From an uncultured Phascolarctobacterium sp. (GTDB lineage Bacteria > Bacillota > Negativicutes > Acidaminococcales > Acidaminococcaceae), in assembly GCA_947630795.1 (NCBI GenBank), contig CANRJC010000001.1, forward strand, positions 1 through 64,000: a stretch of DNA of 64,000 bases. The letters are read 5' to 3'. The notes below the pieces were generated by a model that did no database searches, had not been told where the DNA came from, and saw only the letters and a program-made list of their open reading frames with translations. Made by a program: the position numbers and the translations under genes. Shown in pieces: positions 16,865 through 26,686 of the stretch; position 1 is the first letter of the stretch, and each line of letters opens with the position of its first letter.

Positions 16865-19231
16865 ATGGCCCGATATGCGATCAAAACGTTGGAATTCCAT
16901 AAGGTGAAAGAATTGCTGGCGGCCAAGACAGCCACCGCTTTGGGGAAGGCCGCCGCTTCGGCTCTTGCGATCGAGGGAGAACTTACTGCGGCCCGCTCTG
17001 CCCAGGAGGACACCGCTCAGGCCCTTGCTCTTTACGAAGCGGGAAAAAATCTTCCTTTCGGCGGAGCGAGAGATGTGACGGCTTTGCTGAAACGAGCTGA
17101 GATCGGCGGCAGTTTGGCCCCGGGGGAACTGCGGCTGGTGCAGAGCACGGCCTTGGCCCAGGGCAATATGAAAACTTTTTTGACGGCCAACGCCGAGACC
17201 GCCCCCGCTTTGGCGGAAAAGGGCAAAGGCTTGCAGAATTTCACCAAATTGGTGCGGCAGATCGACAGCGCCATCGACGAACACGACCAAGTGAAGGACG
17301 GAGCCAGCCCCAAGCTGCGGGGCCTGCGCACCGCCATCGCCGTGGCCAAGAATCGGGTGAGGGAAAAACTGGATGCCATCCTCCGCGACCCGAGCAATCA
17401 AAAATATTTTCAGGATAATTTGGTCACCATGCGGGGCGACCGCTACGTTCTCCCCATCAAGCAAGAATATCGCATGAATTTCCCGGGGCTCATCCACGAT
17501 CAAAGCAGCACCGGGGCCACTCTCTTCATCGAGCCTTTGGCAGTGCTGAATCTGAACAACGACATCAAACGCTATGTCAGCGAAGAAAAAGCGGAGGTAG
17601 AGCGCATCCTCCGGCAATTGAGCGCAAGCGTTGGGCAAGACGGCCCCGCTCTTGCGGCGGGCCTTGCGATCTTGACTGAATTGGACCTGATAAGCGCCAA
17701 AGCTCTTTTGGCCATGGAGCAGCATGCCGTCCGGCCCGTTTTGCTGAGAGAAGGGGCGCTGGCGATCCAGCAGGGCCGTCATCCTCTTCTGCCTCGGGAC
17801 AAGGTGGTGCCCATCGACATCGCCATCGGCGGCGAAAACACCGCGGTGTTGGTGACCGGCCCCAACACGGGAGGCAAAACGGTAGCTTTAAAAGCTGTGG
17901 GCCTTTTTGCTTTGATGGCTCAGGCCGGCCTCTTCATCCCCGCCTTGAACGCTCAGCTGCCGGTCTTCACTGCCGTCTATGCCGATATCGGCGATGAACA
18001 GAGCATAGAGCAGAGCCTTTCCACTTTCTCCGCCCACATGACCAATCTTATAAAAATTTTGCGGGAGGTCCGTACCGGCGAGCTGGTGCTTTTAGACGAA
18101 TTGTGCGCCGGCACCGACCCCAACGAGGGAGCGGCTCTGGCCATGGCCGTTTTGCAGCAGCTGCGGGAAAAAGGGGCCTGGGTGATGGCCACCACTCATT
18201 ACAGCGAATTGAAGACCTTCGCCTACAGTCAGCCGGGAATGATCAACGCCAGCGTGGAATTCGACGACGTCACCCTGCGCCCCACTTACCGCCTTTTGCT
18301 GGGAGTGCCGGGGAGCAGCAACGCTTTCAATATCGCCCGCCGTTTGGGGCTGGAGCCTTCTGTCGTGGAAGGGGCGGGCCGTTTCTTGGACAGAGAGCAC
18401 GCCCACATGGAAGATGTGCTGAAGGAATTGGACAAAGAGCGGCGGCACTACGAGAGCGGCAATAAAGAGATCGCCGAGCTCAAATTACAAGCCCGAGAAT
18501 TAAAAAATCAATTGGCCGCCGCCAAGGCCGACTTCGAAAAGCGCAGAAAAGAACTTTTACGCAAGGCCAAAGAAGAGGCGGACGAGATCTATCGCTCCAG
18601 CCGCCGCGAGTCTGAAGCCATTTTAAAAGAATTGCGGGCCCTAAAGAGCGACTTCGACGAAGAGCGTTTGGCCAGGGCGGCCCGGGAAGCCAAAGAGAAG
18701 CTGAACAAAAATTTCTCAGAGGAAAGAGAAGTGCCGGCGGGCAGTCCCTTAACGGCCAAGACCGCCAAAAAAGGTTTGACGGTCTACATCACCGACTTGG
18801 GGCAAAAAGGCACCATCTTGGCTCTTTCGGGCCAAGAGGCCGTGGTGCAGGCGGGCATCCTCAAACTTACGGTGCCCCTCTCAAAATGCCTTTTGACCAA
18901 AGTTCAGCCCATCGACCCGGTGCCCGAAGGGCTGAAAAAAAGAAAAAAAGGCGAAGGCTACGGTCAAAAATTTTTAGAAGCCCGTTTAAATGCCAAACAA
19001 GAGTTGGATCTTCGGGGCATGACTTTGGAAGAAGCGACGGCCGTGGTGGATAAGGCCATAGACGACGCCATTTTAAGCGGCGTGAACACTTTGCGTTTGA
19101 TCCACGGCAAGGGCACCGGCGCTTTAAAAGCGGGGCTGCTGGCTTATTTGAAAGAAGATCCTTCCGTGCGTCACTTGCGGCCTGCCACTTTGGAAGAAGG
19201 AGGGGGAGGCGTCACCCTGATAGATTTATAA
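16865..19231 (+). CDS. mutS2: endonuclease MutS2 (Smr-domain MutS homologue)
   Basis: MutS2 acts on recombination intermediates and, in Bacillus, rescues collided ribosomes. The 788-residue protein has the MutS core with Walker A GPNTGGKT (about residues 332-339) and Walker B LVLLDELCAGTDPNEGAAL (about 405-423), a long coiled coil (about 515-620), and a C-terminal Smr nuclease domain from about 713 (LDLRGMTLEEATAVVD, IHGKGTGAL). Length is usual. GATGAGGTAGAGC precedes the ATG. Confidence 0.95.
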   Translation: MARYAIKTLEFHKVKELLAAKTATALGKAAASALAIEGELTAARSAQEDTAQALALYEAGKNLPFGGARDVTALLKRAEIGGSLAPGELRLVQSTALAQGNMKTFLTANAETAPALAEKGKGLQNFTKLVRQIDSAIDEHDQVKDGASPKLRGLRTAIAVAKNRVREKLDAILRDPSNQKYFQDNLVTMRGDRYVLPIKQEYRMNFPGLIHDQSSTGATLFIEPLAVLNLNNDIKRYVSEEKAEVERILRQLSASVGQDGPALAAGLAILTELDLISAKALLAMEQHAVRPVLLREGALAIQQGRHPLLPRDKVVPIDIAIGGENTAVLVTGPNTGGKTVALKAVGLFALMAQAGLFIPALNAQLPVFTAVYADIGDEQSIEQSLSTFSAHMTNLIKILREVRTGELVLLDELCAGTDPNEGAALAMAVLQQLREKGAWVMATTHYSELKTFAYSQPGMINASVEFDDVTLRPTYRLLLGVPGSSNAFNIARRLGLEPSVVEGAGRFLDREHAHMEDVLKELDKERRHYESGNKEIAELKLQARELKNQLAAAKADFEKRRKELLRKAKEEADEIYRSSRRESEAILKELRALKSDFDEERLARAAREAKEKLNKNFSEEREVPAGSPLTAKTAKKGLTVYITDLGQKGTILALSGQEAVVQAGILKLTVPLSKCLLTKVQPIDPVPEGLKKRKKGEGYGQKFLEARLNAKQELDLRGMTLEEATAVVDKAIDDAILSGVNTLRLIHGKGTGALKAGLLAYLKEDPSVRHLRPATLEEGGGGVTLIDL

Positions 19232-19346
19232 AGAAGCGACAGGAAAACGAGCCCGCAGCGCAGAAATAAAGAAAAGATCCTCGGCGCGGCCCTTTACCGT
19301 TTCGCGAGGATGAAAAAAGCAACAAAAGTGAAAGGAGCTTAAACAT

Positions 19347-20597
19347 ATGACTTTAAGTATCGCCGCCAAACATGCCAAGGGAAAATCCGCTCAGGATAAA
19401 ATTTTCGGCGCCAACGCCGCAGCCGTGGCCGCCGCCGCCAAATACGGAGCAGACAAGGTGACCAACGCCACCATCGGCGCCATTTTGGGAGAAGACGAGA
19501 AGCTGGTGTGCCTGCCCACGGTGGAGAAGGTCTACAGGAGCCTGCCCACCAACGAAGTGATCGCCTATGCACCCATCTCCGGCCTTCCCGATTATCTGGA
19601 AGCGGTGAAGCGGGCTGCCTTCGGTCCTTATGTACCCGAAGGCTACATCGCAGCCGTCGCCACCGCCGGCGGCACCGGCGGTATCCACCACAGCATTTGG
19701 AATTATTTGGACGAAGGAGAGACCGCTCTTTGCTCCGACTGGTACTGGGGCGCTTATAAAGTCCTCTGCAACGATATGATGAGAGGCTTCACTACCTATA
19801 AGATGCTGGACGAGCACAACAAGTTCAATCTGCCCGCTTTGAAAGAAAAAGTGGAAGAGTTGCTGGCTAAGCAGGACAACCTTCTCTACATCCTCAACAC
19901 TCCCGCCCACAACCCCACCGGTTATTCTTTAAGCGAAGAAGATATGGACGGCGTGCTGGCTGTTTTGAAGGAAGCGGCAGCCAAGCCCGGCAAAAATATC
20001 GTTCTTCTTTTAGACGTGGCTTATTTAGATTATGCCGGCGAAAAAGACGAAGTGCGCAAAATTTTCAAAAAATTGTCGGGCCTGCCTGCCAATTTGCTGA
20101 CTATCGTCTGCTACAGCATGTCCAAAGGCTTCACCATGTACGGCCAGCGCACCGGCGCCATGATCGGCGTTTCTTCCAGCAAAGATGTCATCGACGAATT
20201 CGCCGCCATCAACCAATACACCAGCCGGGCCACTTGGTCCAACATCAACAGAGCTGCCATGCGCACCTTGGTGACCATTTACAACGATCCCGAACTTTTG
20301 GCCGCCACGGAAAAAGAGCGGGAGGCTTTCTACAAGATGATTAAAGCGAGAGCCGATATCTTCACCGAAGAGGCCAAGGCCTGCGGCCTGCCCATGCTGC
20401 CCTATGTGGCCGGTTTCTTCCTCTCCATCCCCGCCAAAGATCCCGATGCTGTGTGTGACAAATTGCACGAAGAAAATCTTTTCTGCGTGCCCTTGGCTGC
20501 CGGCGTGAGGGTAGCGGTGTGCGCCGTGCCCGTGGCCAAGATCAAAGGCATGGCTGCCAAGATCATGGCCGCCATGAAGGCTTGCGGCGAGGTTTAA
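19347..20597 (+). CDS. class I/II pyridoxal-phosphate aminotransferase
   Basis: A fold-type I aminotransferase of 416 residues, closest in look to aspartate/aromatic aminotransferases. It has the PLP-pocket motif TPAHNPTGYS (about 188-197), the Asp of VAYLDYAG, and the Schiff-base lysine in YSMSKGFTMYGQRTG (about Lys259). Substrate is not clear; the fit to the Asp/Tyr group is inference. A GGAGCT site lies 10 bases before the ATG. The nucleoside kinase gene starts 7 bases after its stop, so they are co-transcribed. Confidence 0.88.
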   Translation: MTLSIAAKHAKGKSAQDKIFGANAAAVAAAAKYGADKVTNATIGAILGEDEKLVCLPTVEKVYRSLPTNEVIAYAPISGLPDYLEAVKRAAFGPYVPEGYIAAVATAGGTGGIHHSIWNYLDEGETALCSDWYWGAYKVLCNDMMRGFTTYKMLDEHNKFNLPALKEKVEELLAKQDNLLYILNTPAHNPTGYSLSEEDMDGVLAVLKEAAAKPGKNIVLLLDVAYLDYAGEKDEVRKIFKKLSGLPANLLTIVCYSMSKGFTMYGQRTGAMIGVSSSKDVIDEFAAINQYTSRATWSNINRAAMRTLVTIYNDPELLAATEKEREAFYKMIKARADIFTEEAKACGLPMLPYVAGFFLSIPAKDPDAVCDKLHEENLFCVPLAAGVRVAVCAVPVAKIKGMAAKIMAAMKACGEV

Positions 20598-20604
20598 AAC
20601 AGTA

Positions 20605-22266
20605 ATGTCCATCATTCTCTCCTATCGGGACCGGCAGTTCACTCTGCCCGACGGCGGCACTTTGGCCCCTTTGGCTAAAAAGATCGAGAGCTCTTCTCCT
20701 TTGGTGGAAGGCATTTTCAACGGCCGTCCCTGCGATCTCTCCCGTCCTTTGACGGCAGAGCGGGCAGTGAACAGTTTGGATTTTGTGGAAGTGAATACGG
20801 AAACGGGGATGCGCACCTATGTGCGCACCCTGCTTTTTCTTTTCTTGGTGGCTGCACAGCAGGCGGCGCCTCAAACAGAGTTTGAAGTGCGCAACACTTT
20901 GGGCAGCGCCCTCTATCTTTGCGCCAAAGGAAAATTGGCAAAAGGCACCATCGAAGCCATCGAGGCGAGGATGCGGCAGTTAGTGGCGGAGAAAGCGCCT
21001 TTCGGTTTGCAGCGCATGAAGAAAGAAGAGGCGCTGGCTTTGTGCGGGGCTCATTGCGGCCCCGATACGCTGGCCCTTTTCGACGCCATACCGGCGGGGA
21101 GCACGGTGACGGTGAACAGCCTGTGCGGCCGCTACGGTTACTTTTTCGGTTCTCTTTGCCCCGATGCGGGCTACGTTCCCTATTTCGAACTGCTGCCCTA
21201 CGATGAAGGGTTGGTCATCAATTATCCCGACGTGGGCAGTTGGAACGTTTTGCCTCCTTTCGACGATAAACCTCTTTTGCAAAGTTGCTACGAAGAGACG
21301 GAGGAGTGGGCCAAGCTCATCCGCTGCAGCACCGTAGGCCAATTGAACAAGATCATTCGAGCCGGCTACGCCGACGAGATCATCCAAGTGGCAGAGGCCC
21401 TTCACGAAAAAAAGCTGGCCTCTTTGGCCGACACCATCGACCGGCGCAAAGAAGAACTGCGGCTGGTGCTCATCGCCGGCCCCAGTTCCAGCGGCAAGAC
21501 CAGCACCGCTCAAAGGCTGAGCATCCAGATGGCGGTGAACGGGCTGTTGCCGGTGCCCATTTCTTTGGATGATTATTATAAAAACAGAGCGGACACGCCC
21601 CGCCTCCCCGACGGCAGCTACGACTTCGAATGTTTGGAGGCCATCGACCTGGACCTTTTCAATGAGCACTTAGAGCGTTTATTGAAAGGTGAAAAGGTAG
21701 AGCTGCCCAAATTCAATTTTCGCACGGGCCTGAGGGAAAAGAGCGGCAAAGAGATAAAGCTCGACCCCAAGGCCGTGCTGGTGGTGGAAGGCATCCACGG
21801 CCTCAACGACAGGCTCACGGCGGCGGTGCCCCGCAAAAACAAGATGAAACTTTACGTCAGCGCCCTGACGCCCATGAATTTGGATGCCCACAACCGCATC
21901 AACACCACCGATGTGCGGCTGCTCAGGCGGATGGTGCGAGACAACACTTTTCGCAACAGAGATGCCGCAACGACCCTCGGCCAGTGGCAGGAAGTGCGGC
22001 GGGGTGAAGAGAGCTACATCTTCCCCTTTCAAGACAGCGCCGACGTGGCCTTCAACACATCTCTCATCTACGAGCTGGCGGTGTTGAAAAAATTCGCCCG
22101 GCCGTTGCTCTTGGATATCAAAGAAGAAGCGGGCGAAAGCTACACGCAGGCCCGGCGGCTGTTGGATCTTTTGAATTTCGTGCAGCCGGTGGAGCCGGAA
22201 GTGATCCCCAACAACTCCATCCTGCGGGAATTTATCGGCGGCAGTGTGTTCAAAGCCGTAAATTGA
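20605..22266 (+). CDS. nucleoside kinase (uridine kinase-like, with TGS and ThrRS-type domains)
   Basis: A 553-residue protein built from an N-terminal TGS-like domain (about 1-65), a threonyl-tRNA-synthetase second-additional-domain-like part (about 75-220) and a C-terminal uridine-kinase domain with P-loop GPSSSGKTS (about 292-300), the DDYY-type motif SLDDYYKNR, and the VEGIHGLNDR block. Such proteins are found in Firmicutes and Thermotoga and phosphorylate nucleosides; the role of the tRNA-synthetase-like half is unknown. Two terminators follow. Confidence 0.9.
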   Translation: MSIILSYRDRQFTLPDGGTLAPLAKKIESSSPLVEGIFNGRPCDLSRPLTAERAVNSLDFVEVNTETGMRTYVRTLLFLFLVAAQQAAPQTEFEVRNTLGSALYLCAKGKLAKGTIEAIEARMRQLVAEKAPFGLQRMKKEEALALCGAHCGPDTLALFDAIPAGSTVTVNSLCGRYGYFFGSLCPDAGYVPYFELLPYDEGLVINYPDVGSWNVLPPFDDKPLLQSCYEETEEWAKLIRCSTVGQLNKIIRAGYADEIIQVAEALHEKKLASLADTIDRRKEELRLVLIAGPSSSGKTSTAQRLSIQMAVNGLLPVPISLDDYYKNRADTPRLPDGSYDFECLEAIDLDLFNEHLERLLKGEKVELPKFNFRTGLREKSGKEIKLDPKAVLVVEGIHGLNDRLTAAVPRKNKMKLYVSALTPMNLDAHNRINTTDVRLLRRMVRDNTFRNRDAATTLGQWQEVRRGEESYIFPFQDSADVAFNTSLIYELAVLKKFARPLLLDIKEEAGESYTQARRLLDLLNFVQPVEPEVIPNNSILREFIGGSVFKAVN

Positions 22267-22357
22267 AAACTTCACGTCAAAAAGGAAAAGGTGCGGCAGC
22301 TCTGTCCTTTTTTAAAAAGCAGCGGGGCGCGCGCCTTTCTTTTTTTTGAAAAAACAG

Positions 22358-22381
22358 CGGGGCGCAACGCCCTTCTTTTTT
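22358..22381 (+). terminator. terminator after the nucleoside kinase gene (second of two)
   Basis: GGGCG / CGCCC stem with CAA loop and TTCTTTTTT tail. A near copy (GCGGGGCGCGCGCC, then TTTCTTTTTT) lies about 35 bases upstream, giving a duplicated terminator. Confidence 0.65.
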
Positions 22382-22523
22382 GCCGAGAGCCGCAGGCTTC
22401 ACGCTCCCGTTCTTTTCGAAAAACTCAAGGCCGCAACATGCAAGAGCTGAGCATCATATTCATTTAAAAAAGGAAAAGCTCCGTCTCTTGCGGGAAAAAA
22501 TTTTTCGCGGCGGGCCCCTGCTC

Positions 22524-22552
22524 TTGACAGAAAGAAACTTAATTGATATACT
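22524..22552 (+). promoter_or_regulatory. promoter of the T-box operon
   Basis: TTGACA (22524-22529), 17-base spacer, TATACT (22547-22552). Confidence 0.8.
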
Positions 22553-22569
22553 GACTATATATTTTCAGA

Positions 22570-22805
22570 AGAAACTGCGAAGATCGGGAAGAGGACAGCA
22601 GATGCTTTCAGAGAGGCGGCGCAAGGTGCGAGCCGCTAAGCAAAAACCGTCCGGCTCGCCCGGGAGCTCCGCTTCCGAAAACTTTCTCGTCGACGAGGAA
22701 GAGTTTAAGAAGCGGCGTCGGCCCCGTTAAGGCCCAGAGTATAACAATAGGGTGGTACCGCGTCGACACGCCCCTATCGGCAAAGCCGGTAGGGGCTTTT
22801 TCTAT
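22570..22805 (+). promoter_or_regulatory. T-box riboswitch with terminator/antiterminator
   Basis: The T-box sequence AATAGGGTGGTACCGCG is at 22746-22762. The terminator is a perfect 12-bp stem (22770-22781 with 22785-22796, one G-T) and TTTTT. ATAGGG (22747-22752) can instead pair with CCCTAT (22772-22777), which gives the exclusive antiterminator. Stem I is visible: CAGAGAG at 22610-22616, the distal hairpin GCGGC/GCCGC (22616-22635), and lower helices GGAC/GTCC and CGGG/CCCG leaving the loop GGCTCG at 22653-22658 as likely specifier loop. UGGU in the bulge predicts a tRNA with A73. CTC (Leu) fits best; GCT (Ala) is possible. Confidence 0.88.
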
Positions 22806-22826
22806 AGCCTCGGGAGGAAAACCTTT

Positions 22827-23702
22827 TTGAAAAAGATGGCGACGCTTTTGCGTCAACGTTTGCAGCAGCCGGAAATTTTGCTTTTGCCGGGAGTTTACGA
22901 CGCTCTTTCCGCCAAAGTGGCCCAAGAGGTGGGCTATGAAGCCTTGGTGATGGGCGGTTACGCCATCGCCGCTTCCCGTTTGGCCGCCCCCGATATCGGC
23001 TATTTGTCGAGGACGGAGATGGCCATGGCCGCCAAAACGATCACCGCCGCCGTGGACCTGCCCCTTTTGGTAGACGGCGACACCGGCTACGGCAATGCCC
23101 TCAGCGCCCGCCACACGCTGCGGGAACTGGAGGCAGTGGGGGCCGCCGCCGTGCTTTTCGAAGATCAGGTGTGGCCTAAACGCTGCGGCCACATGGCCGG
23201 CAAGCAAGTGGTGGAGGCAAAGGTCCATGCGGTGAAGCTGCGGGCCGCAGCCGATGCCAAGGGCGACCCCGACACTTTGCTGATCGCCCGCACCGACAGC
23301 AGGGCAGTCTTGGGACTTGATGCCGCCATCGAAAGAGGCAAGCTCTATTTGGACAGCGGCGCCGACGCTCTCTTCATCGAAGCGCCTCAAAACGAGTGGG
23401 AGTTGGAAAAGATAGGCAAGGCCTTCCCCGACACCGTCTTGATGGCCAACATGATCGAAGGAGGCCGCACGCCCATCCTCACGCCCAAAAAGCTGGAAGC
23501 TTTGGGCTTTAGCATCGTCACTTGGCCCTGCAGCCTCATCTATACGGTGACCAAGGCCCTGCGGGAAGTGCTGACGGCGCTGAAAGAAGAGGGAACCACC
23601 GACGGCGTGAAGGAGCGCATGCTGAGTTTTGCCGCATTCAACGCTTTTATCGGGCTCGACAAATACGAAGAGCTCGACAAAAAATATAAGGAAACTCCGT
23701 GA
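22827..23702 (+). CDS. isocitrate lyase/PEP mutase superfamily protein
   Basis: The superfamily makes or breaks C-C or P-C bonds next to a carboxylate (methylisocitrate lyase, dimethylmalate lyase, oxaloacetate decarboxylase, PEP mutase). The 291-residue protein has YDALSAKVAQEVGYEALVMGGYAIAAS, the metal motif DGDTGYGN, and the KRCGH active-site loop. Substrate is not determinable. I start at TTG 22827, nine bases after GGGAGG; ATG 22836 is the alternative. It directly follows the T-box terminator and precedes a TRAP transporter, so it probably acts on the imported acid. Confidence 0.85.
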   Translation: MKKMATLLRQRLQQPEILLLPGVYDALSAKVAQEVGYEALVMGGYAIAASRLAAPDIGYLSRTEMAMAAKTITAAVDLPLLVDGDTGYGNALSARHTLRELEAVGAAAVLFEDQVWPKRCGHMAGKQVVEAKVHAVKLRAAADAKGDPDTLLIARTDSRAVLGLDAAIERGKLYLDSGADALFIEAPQNEWELEKIGKAFPDTVLMANMIEGGRTPILTPKKLEALGFSIVTWPCSLIYTVTKALREVLTALKEEGTTDGVKERMLSFAAFNAFIGLDKYEELDKKYKETP

Positions 23703-23742
23703 TTAAGAGGGCGACGCTGCCCGGAGAGAAAGGAAGTTGCGT

Positions 23743-24762
23743 ATGAAATTCTCCAAAAAAATGATGGCTGCCGCTACGGTAGCAACTCTTTTGGCTTTGG
23801 CCGGCTGCGGCGGCGGTGAAAAGAAGGCCGCTCCCGCTCAGGATCAAAAAGTTACTTTGAAGATGGCCATCCACCTGCCGGCCAGTCATCCCCTGCCCAA
23901 GGCTATGGAGCAGTTGAAGACCAAGGTGGCCGCCAAGAGCAACAACACCGTAGAGATCCAGATCTATCCTGCCGGCCAGCTCTTCACCGACAAAAACATG
24001 AACGATGCCCTGATGACCGGCGGCATCGATCTGTGCCTCAATACCGTGGGCCGCTGGGCCAGCGTGGTGCCGGCCATGGACGTATTCGACGTGCCCTTCC
24101 TCTTCCCCAGCTATGAAAAAGTCGATGCAGCCATCGACGGCGGCTTGGGCGAAAAACTGGGCGCCGAGTTGTTGAAGAAGGGCGTTCGTCCCCTCATCTG
24201 GGCCGACTACGGCTTCGTGGAATTCGGCAACAATACGAAAGAGATCAAGAGCCCGGCCGACTTCAAAGGCTTGAAGATCAGAGGCTACTCCAAGTACAGT
24301 GCCGAGACCATCAAAGCTTTGGGCGCTTCCAGCGTTACTCTGGGCGCCGCCGAAGTTTACATGGCCATCCAGAGAGGCACCATCGACGGGCAGACCAGCG
24401 GCGCTCCCGCTATGCGCGATCGGAAAATGTACGAAGTGCATAAGTATTTGACCGTCACCAATCACGCCACCCCCGAGTTCTTGGTAGCCATGAACGACAA
24501 GAGCTACAACAAACTGAGCGACAATCAGAAGAAGGCTTTGAACGAGGCAGCCGCCGAAGTCAATAAGAGCATCCGCGACAACGCCAAGGCAGAAGACCTG
24601 AAAGCTCTGGAAGATCTGAAGGCCAAAGGCATGATCATTTATCAGGTGCCCGACAACGAATTGAAGGCTTGGCAGGACGCCACCAAACCGGTGTGGGATC
24701 TCTTCATCAAAGAGAACGGCAAAGTAGGTCAGGAACTGATCGACATCTGCACCAAGAAATAA
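23743..24762 (+). CDS. TRAP transporter substrate-binding protein, DctP family
   Basis: Periplasmic lipoprotein that captures an organic acid for the DctQM permease. The 339-residue product has a signal peptide with lipobox LAGC (Cys about residue 22) and DctP signatures: AIHLPASHPLPKAMEQLKTK, the central FKGLKIRGYSK with its conserved Arg for the substrate carboxylate, and AAEVYMAIQRGTIDGQ. GAAAGGAAG precedes ATG 23743. It belongs to the T-box operon with the lyase and dctQM. Substrate unknown. Confidence 0.92.
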   Translation: MKFSKKMMAAATVATLLALAGCGGGEKKAAPAQDQKVTLKMAIHLPASHPLPKAMEQLKTKVAAKSNNTVEIQIYPAGQLFTDKNMNDALMTGGIDLCLNTVGRWASVVPAMDVFDVPFLFPSYEKVDAAIDGGLGEKLGAELLKKGVRPLIWADYGFVEFGNNTKEIKSPADFKGLKIRGYSKYSAETIKALGASSVTLGAAEVYMAIQRGTIDGQTSGAPAMRDRKMYEVHKYLTVTNHATPEFLVAMNDKSYNKLSDNQKKALNEAAAEVNKSIRDNAKAEDLKALEDLKAKGMIIYQVPDNELKAWQDATKPVWDLFIKENGKVGQELIDICTKK

Positions 24763-24845
24763 AAGAAAAATGTTTAGAGGCGGGAGAGGCTGCTCCGGCG
24801 GCCTTTCCCCTTCTTTGACATTTCGCAGAGCGAGGTCTTGAAACG

Positions 24846-25370
24846 GTGGAAAAAATTTTATCCACATATGACAAAGTATTAAAGGGCATAACTTTGGTGA
24901 CGGGGGTCATCGCCGGACTGCTGGTGCTGTTCTGCGCTTTCTCCATCGTCTACGAAGTAGTGTGCCGCAGCATCCTCAACACGCCGACGGAGTGGGTGAC
25001 GGAGATCTCTACCTATTGCATCGTCATCGCCGGTTTTTTGGGCATGGGTGTCACCTATGCGGGGCGAAAACACATCCACGTGGACATTTTCATCAGCCGC
25101 TTGACAGAGCGCACCCGCACTTGGATCGAGTTGGTGACTTCGGCGCTGGGTGCTTTTTATTGTTTCCTCTTCACCGTGGAATCGTGGAAGATGGTGATGA
25201 TGAGCATCGAATACAACAACTGTGCTCCCACCACCTTGAGCACTCCTCTTTGGATACCTCAGTCTTCCATGCCTGTGGGTCTTTTCATTTTATTGTTGCA
25301 TCTTATCCGCACTTTTTTGGGAGATATAGTGAAGCTGAAAAAAGGCGACGCCGGGGAGGTGACGGTATAA
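24846..25370 (+). CDS. TRAP transporter small permease, DctQ family
   Basis: Four-helix membrane partner of the large TRAP permease. The 174-residue protein starts with GTG at 24846 and has about four hydrophobic helices; the second and third carry EWVTEISTYCIVIAGFLGMG and the RKHIHVDIF motif typical of DctQ. The large subunit begins directly after the stop codon (TAAATG), so the two are translationally coupled. Confidence 0.9.
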   Translation: MEKILSTYDKVLKGITLVTGVIAGLLVLFCAFSIVYEVVCRSILNTPTEWVTEISTYCIVIAGFLGMGVTYAGRKHIHVDIFISRLTERTRTWIELVTSALGAFYCFLFTVESWKMVMMSIEYNNCAPTTLSTPLWIPQSSMPVGLFILLLHLIRTFLGDIVKLKKGDAGEVTV

Positions 25371-26648
25371 ATGTTACTGATCTTTACCGTTCTTCTCTTG
25401 TTGCTTTTGATATCCGGCCTGCCGGTGGCCTTTTCTTTGGGCCTGGGCGGCGTTGCCGGCATGATCCTCTTCATGGGCGGGGAAGGGGCGCTGGCCCAAT
25501 TGCCCATCATCGGCTATAAATCTCTGGACGACTTCGTCCTCACCGCCGTGCCCATGTATATCTTGATGAGCCAGATCCTTTTGACCGGCAAAGTGGGCAA
25601 CGATCTTTTCGAACTGGCCAATAAATGGCTGCGTCATCTGCCGGGAGGTTTGGGCATCGCCACCATCATGGCCTGCGCCGTGTTCGCCGCCATCACCGGT
25701 TCCTCTGTGGCCTGCGCCGTCACCATCGGTGCCATCGCCATCCCGGAGATGCTCTCCCGCGGCTACGACAGGACCACAGTGTTGGGGGCCGTGGCGGCGG
25801 GAGGGACCTTGGGCATTTTGATACCGCCTTCCATCCCCATGATCCTCTACGGCGCCATCACCGATGAATCTATCGGCAAGCTCTTCATGTCCGGCGTAGT
25901 GCCCGGCATCATGCTCACTCTCATGTTCACCGCCATCGTGGTGTACCGCAGCCGCGATCTTATAAGAGAGAAGGCCGCCACCTGGGACGAGAGGCTGGGA
26001 GCTTTGAGAAAATCTTTCTGGGGCCTTTTGCTGCCTGTCATCGTGGTGGGCGGCATCTACATCGGCATCTTCACTCCCACGGAGGCTGCGGGCATCGGCA
26101 CGGTGTACAGCATCTTCATCACCTTCTTCGTATACCGCACCATCACTTTGAAAGATATGCCGGAGATCCTCTTCGACACCATCAAGACCACCTGCATGAT
26201 CTTCGCCATCATGATCGGCGCCAGTCTCTTCGGCTTCGTGCTCACCATTTTGGATGCGCCGCAAGCTCTCACTACTTACGTTGTGAGCATGGAGACCAGC
26301 CGTTGGATCGTCTTCGTGGCCATCAACATCCTGCTGCTCTTTTTGGGCTGCATTTTGGAGTCGGTGTCCATCATCTTCATCACTCTGCCCATCCTCTTCC
26401 CGCTGGTGACCAGCTTAGGCTTCGATCCCATTTGGTTCAACGTAGTGATGCTGGTCAATTTGGAACTGGCCCTCATCACGCCGCCGGTGGGCATGAACCT
26501 CTTCGTGCTGCAGGGCATCAGCCCCGACAGCAAGATGACTCAGATCGTGCAGGGCGTCATCCCCTTCGGCCTGGCCATGGCGGCCGAGATCGTGCTGCTG
26601 TGTTTCTTCCCCCAATTGGCCACTTGGCTGCCCAGTGTGGTGAAGTAG
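25371..26648 (+). CDS. TRAP transporter large permease, DctM family
   Basis: Sodium-driven, 12-helix inner-membrane permease that moves the acid delivered by DctP. The 425-residue protein has DctM landmarks: SGLPVAFSLGLGGVAG, AVPMYILMSQIL, ITGSSVACAVTIGAIAIPEM, AAGGTLGILIPPSIPMILYG (the re-entrant loop) and LITPPVGMNLFVLQGI. The ATG abuts the dctQ stop. A strong terminator closes the operon. Confidence 0.94.
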   Translation: MLLIFTVLLLLLLISGLPVAFSLGLGGVAGMILFMGGEGALAQLPIIGYKSLDDFVLTAVPMYILMSQILLTGKVGNDLFELANKWLRHLPGGLGIATIMACAVFAAITGSSVACAVTIGAIAIPEMLSRGYDRTTVLGAVAAGGTLGILIPPSIPMILYGAITDESIGKLFMSGVVPGIMLTLMFTAIVVYRSRDLIREKAATWDERLGALRKSFWGLLLPVIVVGGIYIGIFTPTEAAGIGTVYSIFITFFVYRTITLKDMPEILFDTIKTTCMIFAIMIGASLFGFVLTILDAPQALTTYVVSMETSRWIVFVAINILLLFLGCILESVSIIFITLPILFPLVTSLGFDPIWFNVVMLVNLELALITPPVGMNLFVLQGISPDSKMTQIVQGVIPFGLAMAAEIVLLCFFPQLATWLPSVVK

Positions 26649-26686
26649 TCTTAAGTCTGCCTTAAAAAGAACAGAGTAAAAAATCG

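Noticed and set aside
19270-19320. Possible terminator between mutS2 and the aminotransferase gene
   Set aside because: ATCCTCG/CGAGGAT arms exist but the loop is long and no T run follows on the plus strand.
22380-22730. 116-codon ORF on the plus strand
   Set aside because: It covers the T-box promoter and stem I; no ribosome site.
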